Shown: positions 32,558 to 46,010 of the stretch, in pieces | How the letters are laid out: each line of letters opens with the position of its first letter | Numbering within the stretch: position 1 is the stretch's first letter | Source: Sycobia sp. Sy_11 | Taxonomy: Eukaryota > Arthropoda > Insecta > Hymenoptera > Epichrysomallidae | Assembly (NCBI GenBank): GCA_018907035.1 | Contig: JACCIC010000215.1 | Coordinates: forward strand, 620,001-684,000 | DNA length: 64,000 nt | Direction: 5' to 3' | Notes under the pieces: generated by a model | Seen by the model: only the letters and a program-made list of their open reading frames with translations | Database searches by the model: none | What the model was told of the DNA's origin: nothing | Translations under genes and position numbers: made by a program

Positions 32558-35081
32558 GTAAATAATTTATCCAGTCAAAATCTAGCAATTTCGTACGTTG
32601 AAAAATTGACTGATTCTATTATGATTTATTATTTGATTATTTTATTTTATGATCCTATTATTATTTTATACGTCAATTACTCTTTATGAATTTTGAGAAC
32701 ACCATATTATTTATCTACTATATGTTTTTCACATTTTGAATACGTACACAGAGTATTATTAATATAAAAATTTTTCCAGTCTTGCAATTCTCTCTATAGT
32801 CTAGATACTACATAGACCTGTAATACGAGGATTCCCAATTTTCTTTTCGATTGTGTCATCCTCTAACATTATTTTAAATCTGTATATGAATTTTTGTCTA
32901 TCTGATGCCACTAATTATTAAAAGAAAACTTTGGAGTTACAATTAAAATAAAGAGGGACATATATTCTATAAATATTATATAAATTAATTTAGTTTTATT
33001 TCAGTTTAGACGTTGACCTTGTACCGGAATGATTTGAAACGTCTCAAATTAAAGGTAATCTTAAATTTGTGGTGGGATGGTTAAGATGATTGGATCGCTT
33101 CGAAACGGCCATCGTTCTTTCGCCACGGTATCACCATATTGCCCGAAAGATAGGAAAAAGTAGTAGAAAATGACGGAAAAGATTTTCATTATGCTAATAA
33201 CATTTTCCTTCATAAATGTTCTTTTTCCGCTAAAAAAGGACGATATAAGCGAAGGTCGCAGGCCGAGGGCCGTCGCGGCAATGGCGCGGAAGCGAGAAAC
33301 AGACAAAAATAGATAAACTCGGAGTATCACTTACTCAAGCTGTGATCCAGATGAGTCGCCCGCATGTCGATCACGAGGAGTTGCAACGACCGATAATGGA
33401 AGCGGCGGAATGCAGCTTTTAAGTCCACGGTGGATGGAGGTTTATCTGCTGAGAGGCGACTGATCTACACTGTTCGTGTGGGTGACACAGGCGGGTGCGC
33501 TGATATAGCGACAACGGAAAACTGGTCCAGAACGCGGCAGCGCTCGTGTGTCAGCTCGAGATATCTTCTCACGTTGAGAAGCAAACTCTATTCACTAAGC
33601 GGTCTATTGCCAATGTCTTGAGTTACGGCTCCTTCTCACTCAGCAGCGAGCACTATACTAATTTATGTGTGGTGTCAATCCCCCCTTCTTTATGTTTATA
33701 TAAAAGTTGTAGGGTGCAAAAGGGACTAGTTGATGATGATCTTGACCTTAACTTTGAAGTTGATATCTATGATTCTTTTAAGGTAAACTTGTAATGAGTT
33801 ATTCTCACTCTTTATTTCAAAATCCGAAAGAGTTGAAAATTCTACATTTCATTAGGTATTTAAGTTTTAGGTCAAGATGACCCTAAAGATCAACCTGGCA
33901 GATTAACCTAATCTCTGACTATATAACTAAAAATTGCGAGTCAGTTACAATGGGTTTCGCAAAACAGTTATTGGGCACAAAGGGATTATTAACGTGTGAT
34001 CTTGATTTTGACCTTGAGATTGGATTACGAATCTTTTTAAATTTTTTATTCTGAATTTGTTCTCATAATAATTTTGAGTAGATTTTTGGTGAATTTTTAA
34101 TTTTGATGTTTGAATGGCAAAACTGTATCATGAACAATGATCGAAAAAACTACACACAAAGTCAGTCATAATTATTACTGGCCAAGTATGACGAAAGATT
34201 TTTTTACAGCCAATCCAATATACACCTTTTAGTTCAAAATTATGAACCATCGCCTTTCCTTTGTCATTATCCAATTGTTAGAATAATTTCTCGGTGATGG
34301 CACAAGTCAACCGAATACCCCCTGTTACGTCTGATAAATCAGATCGTTGTTTTTCCTCACCTACATCCAATTTCAAACGTTCCCTTTAGTTTGAGCGCAA
34401 ACCAAACCAATTAAACTTTCTTCGCCAAATGGAATATATATTTATTTTTTTCATTCAGCCAATTGTAGAAGGGGGGGAGGGTCATCTCAGAAGGCAGAAA
34501 ATCTTAATATAAAATGAAACTAGGATCATGAAACTTTAAATTTCTGATCATGATCCCAGCTTCTTAGAAAAAATGTTTTACAATGTTTGGAAGATAAGAT
34601 ACTCCTCGGTGATATACAGGGATTTCAGACATGTCGCTTGCAAAGCTTTATTTTGAAAGAATATACTTCACTTGTTGCAATCTGATTATAATGAAATTGA
34701 ATTTGATCACCTAATCACAGACTCAAAAGGACATTAGAGATTTGTTGCACTGGAGTCCAGAAATTATAAATAAAAAGTTTTTTAATTATCGTGAAATTTT
34801 TTTTCTTATACCTTTTATTATACATTTTAATAATTTTTCAAACTGCTTTCATAGTTATATTTCAAAGTTATTCTTACTTTTTTCATACGGTCTCATAATT
34901 TTGCATGTTTTTTTTCAAACTTTTTTTTAATTAAAAAGCTAATCTCGTTCCAGAATTATAGCCGATATGGAGAAGCTTCATTGTTCTTGATTGCAATAAA
35001 TGTAGAATGAAATCAATTATCAATTATGCAGAAGAATTATGTGTGCGAAGTAATAATATAATATAAGTATAAGAAATTGTA
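32551..35081. other. Spacer with weak tandem duplication
   Basis: No gene recognised. Bases 33050-33640 are less AT-rich than the rest and could be promoter or LTR sequence, but no partner copy was found. Near 33715-33785 and 33970-34040 two diverged copies of a segment (gggact/gggatt ... gatcttgacctt/gattttgacctt ... gaatctttttaa) repeat with a spacing of about 255 bp. Confidence 0.4.
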
Positions 35082-35096
35082 TTTTACCATAAGAAA

Positions 35097-35503
35097 ATCA
35101 GTCCCTGATGAGGAGCCGTAGCGAGCTCGAAACGTTGGACAAGTCTTCAATTAGGTAAGGGTGTTGGGGACAGTCAGACTGCACTTTACTAACAAAGAAT
35201 TTTTTCAGCTAATATTTTATTTTCAGATTAGTCTACGGGGGTAAATGTAAACAAGGACAGTCTGACTGTCATTATCATTTTAATTTAATTTTTAATTTAA
35301 TTTTTATTTTTAATTTTTATTTTTATTTTTATTATTTTTTATTTTTATTTCTTATTTTTTATCTTTTATTATTATTTTTATTTTTTATTTTTATTTTATT
35401 TTTATTTTATTTTATTTTTGGTTGAAATTGATTGGACTGTAAGACCAATAAAAGATATTTATTAATTTGTATATGGGCAGTCGACAGAAGTATAATTCAA
35501 TTG
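35097..35503 (+). mobile_element. Solo Penelope terminal repeat (mini-element)
   Basis: The 407-bp unit matches the right pLTR of copy 1 throughout. It is bounded by perfect 15-bp direct repeats TTTTACCATAAGAAA at 35082-35096 and 35504-35518, so it inserted as a unit. It starts a few bases before the hammerhead, contains no coding sequence and ends with ggcagtcgacagaagtat. Confidence 0.88.
35101..35140 (+). ncRNA. Hammerhead ribozyme motif C, apparently intact
   Basis: Elements in order: stem I strand GTCC, core CTGATGA, stem II GAGC/GCTC with a CGTAGCGA loop, core GAAA, a one-pair stem III (C-G) and scissile UU, then GGAC closing stem I. All invariant core bases are present. The predicted cleavage lies between 35136 and 35137. 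Minimal type I hammerheads of this form are reported in Penelope-like elements and may act as dimers. Confidence 0.82.
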
Positions 35504-35518
35504 TTTTACCATAAGAAA

Positions 35519-35869
35519 TGTATATTATTAAAAATATGTTCATAATAGGTCATATTTAATTAATTGTATATTCTTTGGCATTAAAATGATTATTAAAATT
35601 AATTTTTTACATCATTTCAAAATAGTGTTACAAATATATTCTGTAAATAATTTTCTATATTAAATATTTAAAGATAGTAAAACTTTTTCTTCACATGCAT
35701 TATATATTGATATTTGACAGACAAAATTTCATCTTATTCTATTTTTATTTAAATAAATTCCTTGAGTTATTCCATTAAAATAATTATTAAAATAAATTAG
35801 ATTCATCAGTTGAAATAATATTTGAATTAGTTTACTTAAAAGATGAATTAAAATTTATACTTTTGGAGC
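35519..35869. other. AT-rich spacer, no gene seen
   Basis: Nothing recognised between the solo pLTR and the inverted long LTR. Confidence 0.5.
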
Positions 35870-36806
35870 GTTTCCCTTTTTCCCTCGGGACAGCTTAGGC
35901 GGTAGCGCCAGGATCGATTTGAGAGGAAAGGGAAGTTTAGACAAGATCGTTTACTCAATTGTGTTTATAAACATAACAAAAAAATATATTCTAATCAAAG
36001 TTATATAAAAAATATTATAACTGGAAAGGTAAATAAAGCTTTCTGGCTTGGGGACTTGCGATCTGTAACACAATACAGAATTTTATATTAAACCTTATAC
36101 TATACCTTATTACACTATTTTACGCACGTGATATATTTTACACGATATTTACAACTTAAATTTAGACGCACTTAATATACTAATCTAGCACACCGTATAT
36201 ATGTATATATACACACTTACTGGGGTTTGGTGGGAGGCGGAGGAACTGCGGAGTACGAACGCAGCCTGCTGGTCTATAACAAGTAATCTAATCGCTGCTC
36301 GCTGCCTGCTATCACCTCTTTGTTGGAGGCTAGGAGTGAGACCGCTGAGCTTTAACGGATCGCTGCACACCAAGGATCAAGTCGCTTGTGGAATCGTAAG
36401 GCCGCTGGCTTTGAATGGAGGGCCATGCAACAAGGATGAAGCTTGACTCGGATTCGGTCGGGATAGTAGAGCCTGCTGGTCTTTAACGGAACGCCGCGCA
36501 ACCAGGATCGCGACTCTACTGTTCAGGATTTTCAGACAGGCAGGATTTACTAGAGCTCTGGAGGCAGGATAGCTCTAGGGAGCTTCTTTCGGCCCTATCG
36601 CAGAGAGAACTGCTTTTGAGGCGGAAAACTCGCCCTTTTATACATGAAAAATTAGTTGATCGGGTGTTTACGCCACCGTTCGACTAATTTCGTATTGAGC
36701 CGCCGAAAAAAAAAAAATATTAAAATAATAATATTCGCATTAAAATTATATAATAATATAATTTAGTAATTGCGTAATTTAGTTCTCTCGGGTATTTATT
36801 TATTAC

Positions 36807-36839
<33 letters not shown>

Positions 36840-37520
36840 TGTGATAATAATTAAGTTGACATTAATTTATTATAATAATAATATTATAATATTATAATAA
36901 TTCTGGCACTGTTTTTCTTAATTTATTTCGCTCGTATTTAATAATATTTTGGTATTATAATATTTTTTATGATACACAAATTAACAATAACAATAATTAT
37001 CATAATAATAAACAATAACATTTATTATAACAAGTTATAATAAGGATCAAATAATAATTACTTAAGTATTAAATTCTTTCCGAATCTGAATATTTAATGA
37101 TAATAACAATAATAATTAAATATTATAATTGCGCGTAGCAATTACGATTATATTAACAATAATTAATCATATCTTTTTGTCCTCTAGGACGTTCGCACAC
37201 GCTTAATTATTCGTGTATTCATATAATATTTATTTGCACGTATTCTTTTATTAGCGTGCTGTATATTAAATAATATAAAAGTACTAAAAATTAGACCTGC
37301 ATATTATTTAATAAAAATGGAGTGTTATACATGCGACGACTAATGTCTTGATTGCCTCCTACGTTCTTGAGGTAGGTATATTTAATAAGTGCAATCATAT
37401 TGTTTTGCGGGTTTGACTGCTAATCGGGAGCATTACTCGATTATTTGAATTTTGAAACTTTAATTATTTCGAATTAAAACTTTGCACGTATTAGGCTGTA
37501 TCATTTGCATCCAGCCGAAA
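35870..37520 (-). repeat. Long LTR, copy 2 (inverted)
   Basis: This is the reverse complement of the 23.7-25.4 kb LTR. The TATA box is at 36636-36642, within the most similar part. It has about four GATCCTGG-type tandem units (36350-36510) where copy 1 has about three. An (AAT)n run lies at 36806-36840. The pair forms inverted repeats about 10.4 kb apart around the mariner, gypsy-3 and the solo pLTR. Confidence 0.75.
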
Positions 37521-37524
37521 TGTC

Positions 37525-38690
37525 CCAAAATTTAGCAATCAGTGGCTACCGAATACAATGAGAAAGTTGAAGTCATTTCTACAGAAGTGGGTACAGCCAT
37601 ATAAAGTGGTTAAAAATGATGACATACCAGAATGTGACTCGATAGGAAAAGTGGACAAAATAGATGAAGAAAAAATAGTCAATCTGTTTTTACGGAATCC
37701 TGCTTTAACACGTCTGCCGGATCAATTTCTATCAATAGGGTTGTTCAGCGGACCGAAAAACATGGAACAAAGATGCATCTTTGGGGCTGCTTCTCAAAGC
37801 ATTTGAGAACTTTACACCTTTTTATTCACAACCTAAATATCAACAAAATGATAAAAATCTATAAAAAGGTTTTACTATCACCTGCGAAACGATGGTTCTA
37901 GGGTAGGATGCGTAAACAAAAAAGATGAAAAATGAATAATAAATCTGTTCTGCTGAATCCTGCTTTAACACTGCGGCAAGGACAAATTAATAGCAAAAGG
38001 TTTAGATATATCCTACGAAACTATTCGAGCCCATCTTCGTACTCATCGCCTGAAATGGCGCAGTACAATCAAGAAGCCTCTGTGGACTGAAAACCATGTG
38101 ACAAAGCGACTCGCTTGGGTACATGAGAATATTGATAGAGATTTTGAAAATGTCATTTTTACTGATGAATGCTCTATATGGGCACGTTATGTTCTCACAC
38201 GAACCTAACCAACTTCTACCAATAGGCTTGTTCACCGGACTGTAAAATACGGAATAAAGGTGCATCTGCTCAAAGCAAAGATATAATGTTAAATGCCGAA
38301 ATATGATAAAAATACATAAAAAGGCTTTTCTGCCATCTGCCAAAGGATGGTTCATCAGAAAAAATGAAAACAGGATTCTACAGCAGGACAACGATCCTAA
38401 ACACCGCAGAAAGTTCTGTACTGAATGGAAGACACAACCTGACATCGTTACATTGGATTGGCCATTGCAAACCTATTAAAAATGTGTGGGCATATATTAA
38501 ACAGAAGCTTCGTAAAAAACGCGCACACACACTTTGAAGCAATTGTCTTACCAAATTCATTGGATCTGGAGATCGTTACTAGTATAATAGGCCGTCAAAT
38601 TACGCCTTGAAGATGCCAGGCAATTAGCGACACCGGTGGTGACTGGACATGCGATTGACCGAATTACGTCATTGTTTGTAATGTGAACAC
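37525..38690 (+). pseudogene. Rearranged Tc1-like transposase relic
   Basis: The first part (37558-37725) encodes the N-terminal DNA-binding end (QKWVQPYKVVKN, GKVDKIDEEKIVNLFLRNPALT). It then joins catalytic-domain sequence (about 37730-37890). A second copy of the LRNPALT-type segment starts near 37950 and continues LIAKGLDISYETIRAHL, RLAWVHENIDRDFENVIFTDECS (first Asp), a segment homologous to 37730-37890 at 38208-38370, then QQDNDPKHRRKFCTEW (second Asp) and PIKNVWAYIKQKL, where the third acidic residue is Lys (family NPIENVW). So two partial copies lie head to tail, both dead. Confidence 0.75.
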
Positions 38691-38805
38691 TGTATATATA
38701 AATAAGAAAGTTTCATGAAATAAATTTTTTTATAAATTAATACGATCACGCTCTTACTAGACAAACTATAAAAGAATTTTCTAAATTTTGTATATGTTGT
38801 CTAAG

Positions 38806-39692
38806 TAAGTAAGTAAGTAAGTTTCTAGCGTTTTTGTCCCACATATTAGGTTTTATTATAAAAACAGGGTTACATATCCTTTATATAAAGTATTCTCCTT
38901 TGGAAGCTATAATCTTTTCTCATCTTCCTGATAATTTATAAATTCCGGACCAAAAACATATCGACCCAATTTTTCATGCCCTTACATGAACTGAAGAATA
39001 TTCCCGTAAGCGTGTTCTGCATTTATTGAACAAAGTGATCTTTAGATGGTGTCAAGTCTGGACTGTAAGGCATTGTAAATTCATTTTTCAACACCAGTGA
39101 AAATACGATGCAAAAATTATTTACTTTTATATCACTGCAACAGCATTTCGGACAGACAAAATCTAATCTTTTGGCTCTAATCTAATTGGCTCCCAATTTT
39201 TAATCTTTTGAATAAATCTCAATGATCTTAGGCGCAGGAAAAGGGCTTCTTGCATTACACCCGATCATGCAACGAGATCTTCTTGAGTATGACACAGATC
39301 CTCATTCAACAAAGCGTCTAATGCCTTATCTTAAAAATGTTTTCGTCTTTCCTGAGCGATCCTTGACTTCAACTTCAAAATCACCAATCACCACTTTTTA
39401 ATCATTTGACCCATTCGCGGTACGTAGATTTATCTGTACATTCCACCCCATAAGTTTCCGAAAGCAAACAATAGGCCTCAGCTGCATTCTTCCTCATATT
39501 AAAGAAAAGAAGCAGCGCTTCCAACGAGACTTGTTTTTTCTCGACACCTAAAAAATTCTTAAATATAATCCTGCAAAGTTGTTCACAAATACAAGACCTA
39601 AAAATAATATAACACTTAAAGTTGGACCTTTATGCCCGGGGTCCACTGGTTGAGCTATCATTCAATAAACGCTGGAAACTTACTTGTACACC
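38806..39692 (-). mobile_element. Decayed mariner, minus strand
   Basis: Terminal repeats are taagtaagtttctagcgtttt (left, about 38815-38835) and the complement of acaagtaagtttccagcgttt (right, 39667-39689). The left end carries an expanded AAGT tetranucleotide run. Minus-strand frames recall mariner: FFNMRKNAAEAYCLLSETYG, KSGDFEVEVKDRSGK (about 39390-39510), then MQNTLTGIFF and KGMKNWVDMFL (about 38930-39010). About 400 bp is missing from the middle, including most catalytic motifs. The subfamily differs from the intact mariner at 25.6 kb. Confidence 0.75.
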
Positions 39693-40555
<863 letters not shown>

Positions 40556-40598
40556 CTTTGTCCGACGTTTGGAACCGCTACAGTTCAACCTCAAGAAC
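40556..40598 (-). ncRNA. Diverged hammerhead-like motif in Penelope copy 2
   Basis: On the minus strand the sequence aligns with the pLTR hammerhead, with stem II GAAC/GTTC instead of GAGC/GCTC: both strands changed and pairing is kept. The loop TGTAGCG, AAACGTCGGAC and the following caattagg also align. The first core box reads cttgagg rather than CTGATGA and the second ccaaac rather than cgaaac, so cleavage is unlikely. Confidence 0.5.
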
Positions 40599-42730
40599 TA
40601 ACAAATGAAAAACCCAGCATGTTACTTATATCTAACCCAGCCCACCACCAAACTATAAAATTCAATAACATGAATATACAATCCCCCCCTCCACACAAAA
40701 TGTTCAAAATCAATTAATATAAGAATGAATGATAAATGTTATTTAATTTACTTGACTCTAATATTAAATTCATATTATTTCGATTCTTTGAAATGTGAAT
40801 GCTTTCAAGACTCTCTTTTGTACTTATTCTTAATTCATTGCTCCAAAATCTCCACATTGGCAAAATCAATAGAATGTAAAAATTTCAAACAATGTTCTTT
40901 TAAACCAGAAGTATTATAAGAACTACGTAAAATATATTTATGTTCAAAAATTCTCTTTTTTAGATATCTACTGATTTTTCCAATGTAGCATGAATTGCAA
41001 TCCAAACAATTAATTTTGTAATCAACTCCAGATTTTAAACATAGATCATCATTATCTTTCCAATTATTAAATAACTTACTTAAATTGTTACTATTTTTAA
41101 AGAATGTTTGAATGATACATTTCCGAAAATTTCTTTTAATTCTTTCTAACAATCCTTTAACGTATGGTAAAACAATAATGGTGCCCTTATTAATATAAAC
41201 TCTTACATTATGTCTATTTTCCGTATTATAAATGTTAAACAATCTTTCAGCAATTAATTTATTAATAAATTCAATTGATTATTCGTTATTAATGAAAGTT
41301 TCTCTAACTATCTGCAAATTAATCTGTCTAAAATCCTTACATCACATTTTATTGCTCTGTTAATACCTTTCGTTGTCCCAATTCTGTTTCCGAGTTGGTG
41401 GTGAAAATTAAAATCTAAAAACCTATCTGACAAAGTAAGCTTTCTATACCAATTAAGCCTCATTTTATATTAGTATATCTAATGACATTGATGTTTAAAA
41501 AACTGCTTTTGTAAATTTAATTCTGTCATGTATAGAATTTAAAAAATCCACTATTTCATCCACAAAAACTTCTGGAATAATTATAAAGATATCATCAACA
41601 GATCTCTTAAATATAATTGGTTCACAAATTAATTTTGACAAAGTAATACTTTCAAATTTTTTCATAACCAAATTGGCTATAACTGGTGACAGAGGCGAGC
41701 CTATTGGGCATCCGCATTTTTGTTCATAAAAATCATTATCAAACGAAAAATTTGTGTTATTAAAGACATAAAGATGTAAATTAATTTCATGCCTGTTTCC
41801 TGTATAATATCATTTTACAATTCTAAAGGTACATTTCTAAACAAAGGTACTACATCCAATGAAATCATCTTGAAGTTTTTCCGAATAATAATATCTTTTA
41901 CTTTATTCTAAAAACACTAACTATCTTTGATATGAGAACTAGTTTTTCCAACTACGTTCACCAATATATCTGGCAATATTATAAGTTGGGCAATTAAAAA
42001 AAGATATTATTATTCTAAATGTCATCTTTTCTTTATGAATCTTGGAAGCCCATAACATATTCCTACAGTACCATTTTCACATTTTAAATATTTATATGTA
42101 GTATCATTTATATAGTCATTTCTTTTCCAATTATTTAATAATTCATTCAAATTATTTTGTAGCGTAGTGATATGTAGATTACCAGTTTTTAGATAAGTAG
42201 TATCACCATTTAATATATTATTCATATTATTTATACAATCAATTTTATTTGAAGCTACAGTTATATTTTCTTGGTCTGCCTTTTGAAAGATGATATTAGG
42301 ATTATTTCCCAAAAAATTCTTCGCGATTTTAAATTCATGTAAAAAATTATTCAAATAATTATCAAATTTATTCTCTGTTTTAAAATTACAAATGATGTTA
42401 ACTAAAGATGTTCTACATTCTCTATTACTTCATTATTCAAATTAAAAATATTGCTCTTAACCTCCGCGATGATTTCTTTAATAGGGAGATTCTTTTTAGA
42501 ATATAATATTCCATGTTAGGCACCTTTAGATATTTAGTTATTTACTACTTTTTTCGGTATTTCTTTGTCTGTTAGATTCCTGAATCAATTTTTGTTATTT
42601 GTATTTTTTATCTGATAACTTTAAAACTGTTTTTTTTTTATTTTTTAAACATTCAAATTTTCCTTTTAATGTTTGTCTATTATTATATTTTACTTTAATA
42701 AAACGCTTGTTTTGACCAAGAAAAAATTTC
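40599..42730 (-). pseudogene. Penelope-like element copy 2: RT and GIY-YIG
   Basis: In minus orientation it starts with IKEIIAEVKSNIFNLNNEV (about 42440-42480), then FQKADQENITVASNKIDC and TTYKYLKCENG...YGLPRFIKK (42354-42022), the N-terminal RT part missing from copy 1. RT core: GCPIGSPLSPVIANLVMKKF and FKRSVDDIFIIIPEVFVDE (YVDD changed to SVDD, about 41590-41620). The frame 41242-40835 gives the linker and GIY-YIG domain (CLDCNSCYIGKISRY, KKRIFEHK). The 3' UTR (ttgtgtggagggggg, ggtggtgggctggg) matches copy 1. Multiple frameshifts and stops. Confidence 0.87.
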
Positions 42731-43853
42731 TGTAGATCATTTCATTCTACAGTTTGATATAAATAATATTCTATTATTAATAAATATTCATGTAAGAAAT
42801 GAATCCGAATATGTCAATTTTTAATGTCTAAATTAAGTACTTTACTTAATTTAGAAAATAACTTAATTAAAAAAGAAAATATTTTTCTAGAAATAATACT
42901 TATTTAAAAGAGAAAATATTTTTCTGTAGATCATAAGAAACAATATTATTATAAACATGAAAAAAAAATTTTATCTTGAAATCTTTGATCTATAGAAAAA
43001 TATTTGATTTTTTTTTAGAAGTTTTTTTTAAGAATTATAATTTTTAATTTTATTTTTATCCATTTGAACAATTATCTTTAATAATATTACCATATTTACA
43101 ATAGATTTCTCTAAAATAAATCATTACATACCTCTTCAATTGAATTTCATTTATATAGACCTATAATTTAAAATACTTTAATTCCGCTTATGTCGACTGT
43201 TTTTAGATAAAATTAATCAATATTTCTATCGATCTTACATTTCTATTAAATTAAAAATAATATAGAATTAAAGAAATCCTTTTGAAAGAAATCCAGGAAT
43301 TCGATACCATGCCAGAAGAATTCCGGTGTATAGCGTAGTGAAGATTGATATTATAGTTATTAGAAGAGTTATTATAAAGATTAGAACTTTTTGCAAACCT
43401 GTCTAAGTTATTGAAGGAATGAAATTTGTGAAAAGTAATTTATCTATTTCCATTGGGTATAATTTTTATAGAGTGAATAGGTATTAGTTGCAGTATAAAT
43501 TTGCGGAAACATTTAAACGTGAAGTAGCTATTTATTTACTTTTGCATTGTTTTAAATGTTGATTTTACATCGATGATTAAGTTTGTTGTTACATAAGCTT
43601 ATCAAATTTGTTTAAGGAACAATCATGCACATAAATAAATACGTAAAATCATACACGAGCCTTGGAAACAAAATGATTAAAAAATTTAATAAAAAAAAAA
43701 GGAGAAACTCAAATTAATGTTGAAATAAAATTCTATCTAGATTAAGTTTTACATGGATAGCAAAACTCGTAATCAGTTTAGACGTAGTATCTTATAAGTC
43801 ATATTACTAATACGAGCGAATCTAATTCAAGACCTTTACTTTACAAGTTTATC

Positions 43854-43919
<66 letters not shown>

Positions 43920-44099
43920 GCAGAAAGTGTTATTTTTGTAATTATAATTAACAATACGTTATATTTGAACTCATGCAAAACAAAAGCATTTACTCAGTGT
44001 CCAGCACTGGCGTTTGCTGTTATAATCTCTTTTTTCGATGTCTCAACTATTAATACGTAAGTTATAGCACCATGACATCAACAACAGATATAAAGTAGA
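42731..44099. other. AT-rich spacer with (AT)n tract
   Basis: No gene recognised. A 59-bp AT microsatellite lies at 43859-43917. Two short near-copies of gaaaatatttttct lie near 42870-42930. Confidence 0.5.
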
Positions 44100-46010
44100 C
44101 GAGTAACTATAGACGGGAGAAAACTAAAAATTCGTTTTTTCCAACGTTCAAGGATTTGAAAAGCATGGACCAACAACTAATTACCGACGCCATGCAGGAG
44201 TGTGAGAAAAATCCCGCCCATTGCAAAATCAGAGAAATCTCAGATGCCTTGAACTTGGCAGCTCTTGAAGCAGAACACTGAAGCCTGCCATTCCATCGAC
44301 ACAGTCGGATAGCCAGATGGAAAACAAAAACCAAACTGGACGACCCGTCACGATCTCGCCGATACCACAGGGGTAATTCTCATCACTAATGACTATGGAC
44401 GCTACCACCAGGCCATAGCACGGACCTGGCGGGATATAGCGAGATTCGCCCAGGTATGGCAAACAGCTGGCCGTATGTACCGGGGATTTGGTCATATTCC
44501 CACCCAACCATGTTCCACAGTATCCCAAAGCATATTCTGGTCTACCTAAGCTATCACCAGGAGAACTACCAATGCCTACGTAAACCCAACCGATGACCTC
44601 AAATTCAGGTTGCGGTGATCCAAGTTTGCAGCGATTAATAACGATAAGCCACCGGCAGCCCAAAAGACGATGACAATAACACAGCCTTCGACGTCGATAC
44701 TAACTACACATGATAATGCTAAGCCACGTAAAAATGACGACTAAAGTGATCAGGGAAGAAACTAAAACCCAGCACCCCGAAACACCCGAGACGGGTCACC
44801 AGGATGGGCTGAAGAAAAGACAAGCATGCTGTCCAGATATGAAAATATCCCTCCGGTCCTTCGATACTAGTTCTCATCTCGCACCTCGTCTTGTGCCTCA
44901 TCTCATAGCCCACGCGTCACCCTTCTCGTAATAGACGCCTGTCATCGTCAAGAATCACAAATTCCGCAACCTGTTATACCCCTCGTATTTCTTCGCGTAA
45001 CGAGACCTGCCAGCTTAACAACTACAAGCGATGGCTTCGGTTACCAATTCCCGATCGTGAGTATCGAAACCGAAGCTGCGACAAGGGTTGGAGCAATGAT
45101 CAGTACTGAAACGAACGGCGATCATCTGTCAGAAACGATAGAGATAGAAGAGAATATGGAGGCCAATAATTGTCGCGTCAAGACTATAGACGCAGCGAAG
45201 GTAGTTCACGAAGTGACGTTACAAGGCCATTCTGGACTGAGGAATTAGTGTCCTGAAATAGATGCTTGGACAGAAGAGAGGTTGACTGCTACAACATGCG
45301 ATGAAAATGATGTCACTACACAAAAAAACGCCCACATTGCGGTCCACGACAAAAGCCGGGAAATATTTAAGGGGAGAGGAGCCAGGAATCAACATCAACA
45401 TCGCCTGTGATATGACTCTTATAACAGAGAATAGCCACTACAATTGGCTCAAGCCCGCCGTTACTCAATATAGATGATCGGCAGGTTACAGCGTGATTGA
45501 AAGTCGCCAAGCCGTTAAAATACGACTGAATCATCGGTATGGCATACAGCATGAAAAATCAAACGGTACTTCATGAAAAAACGGCCTCGGTGCAGTCAAA
45601 GCGATTGTACGACTCGACGACACAAAACAACAAGAGCTTGAGCGGATATTACGACAACTCATACCAACATCCAGCGAAACGCTGCAGCTGCAGACATGCA
45701 GGAACACCGCCCTATAAAGCAGCAATTACGTCGGCAACAAATAGCAATTGTTGCAACAAACCCACTGAAAAATAGACAGGCTGCTTGCAGAGGGCATTAT
45801 CGAACTTTCAGAGAGCCCGTGGAGCAGCTTACCGGGTGGTAATCGTCCTGAAAAAGAACGGCAAAATACGATTTTGCATCGACTACCGAGCAGTCAACGC
45901 CGTGACCAGAAAGGATGCATATCCATTATCACACATGGACGCCCTACTGGATCTAATAATTTAAGAGATTCTAGTTACTTTGCCAAGATTGATTTGAGTA
46001 AGAAGCCTCG
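44100..46010 (+). pseudogene. Gypsy relic: degenerate gag to RT start
   Basis: Stop-ridden plus-strand frames. The only firm homology is at the end: AVKAIVRLDDTKQQELERILRQLIP (about 45588-45665, the protease-RT spacer), [18 protein letters not shown] (about 45775-45830), [25 protein letters not shown] (about 45855-45930) and SYFAKIDLSK (about 45973-46005). The sequence then switches abruptly to LINE gag. The 44229-44663 minus open frame overlaps this relic and is not taken as a gene. Confidence 0.6.

Noticed and set aside
33061..33330. Minus-strand frame of 89 codons
   Set aside because: No recognisable domain and no neighbouring exon-like sequence.
44229..44663. Open minus-strand frame of 144 codons
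   Set aside because: It lies over plus-strand gypsy relic sequence, has no recognised motif and its composition fits a shadow frame.
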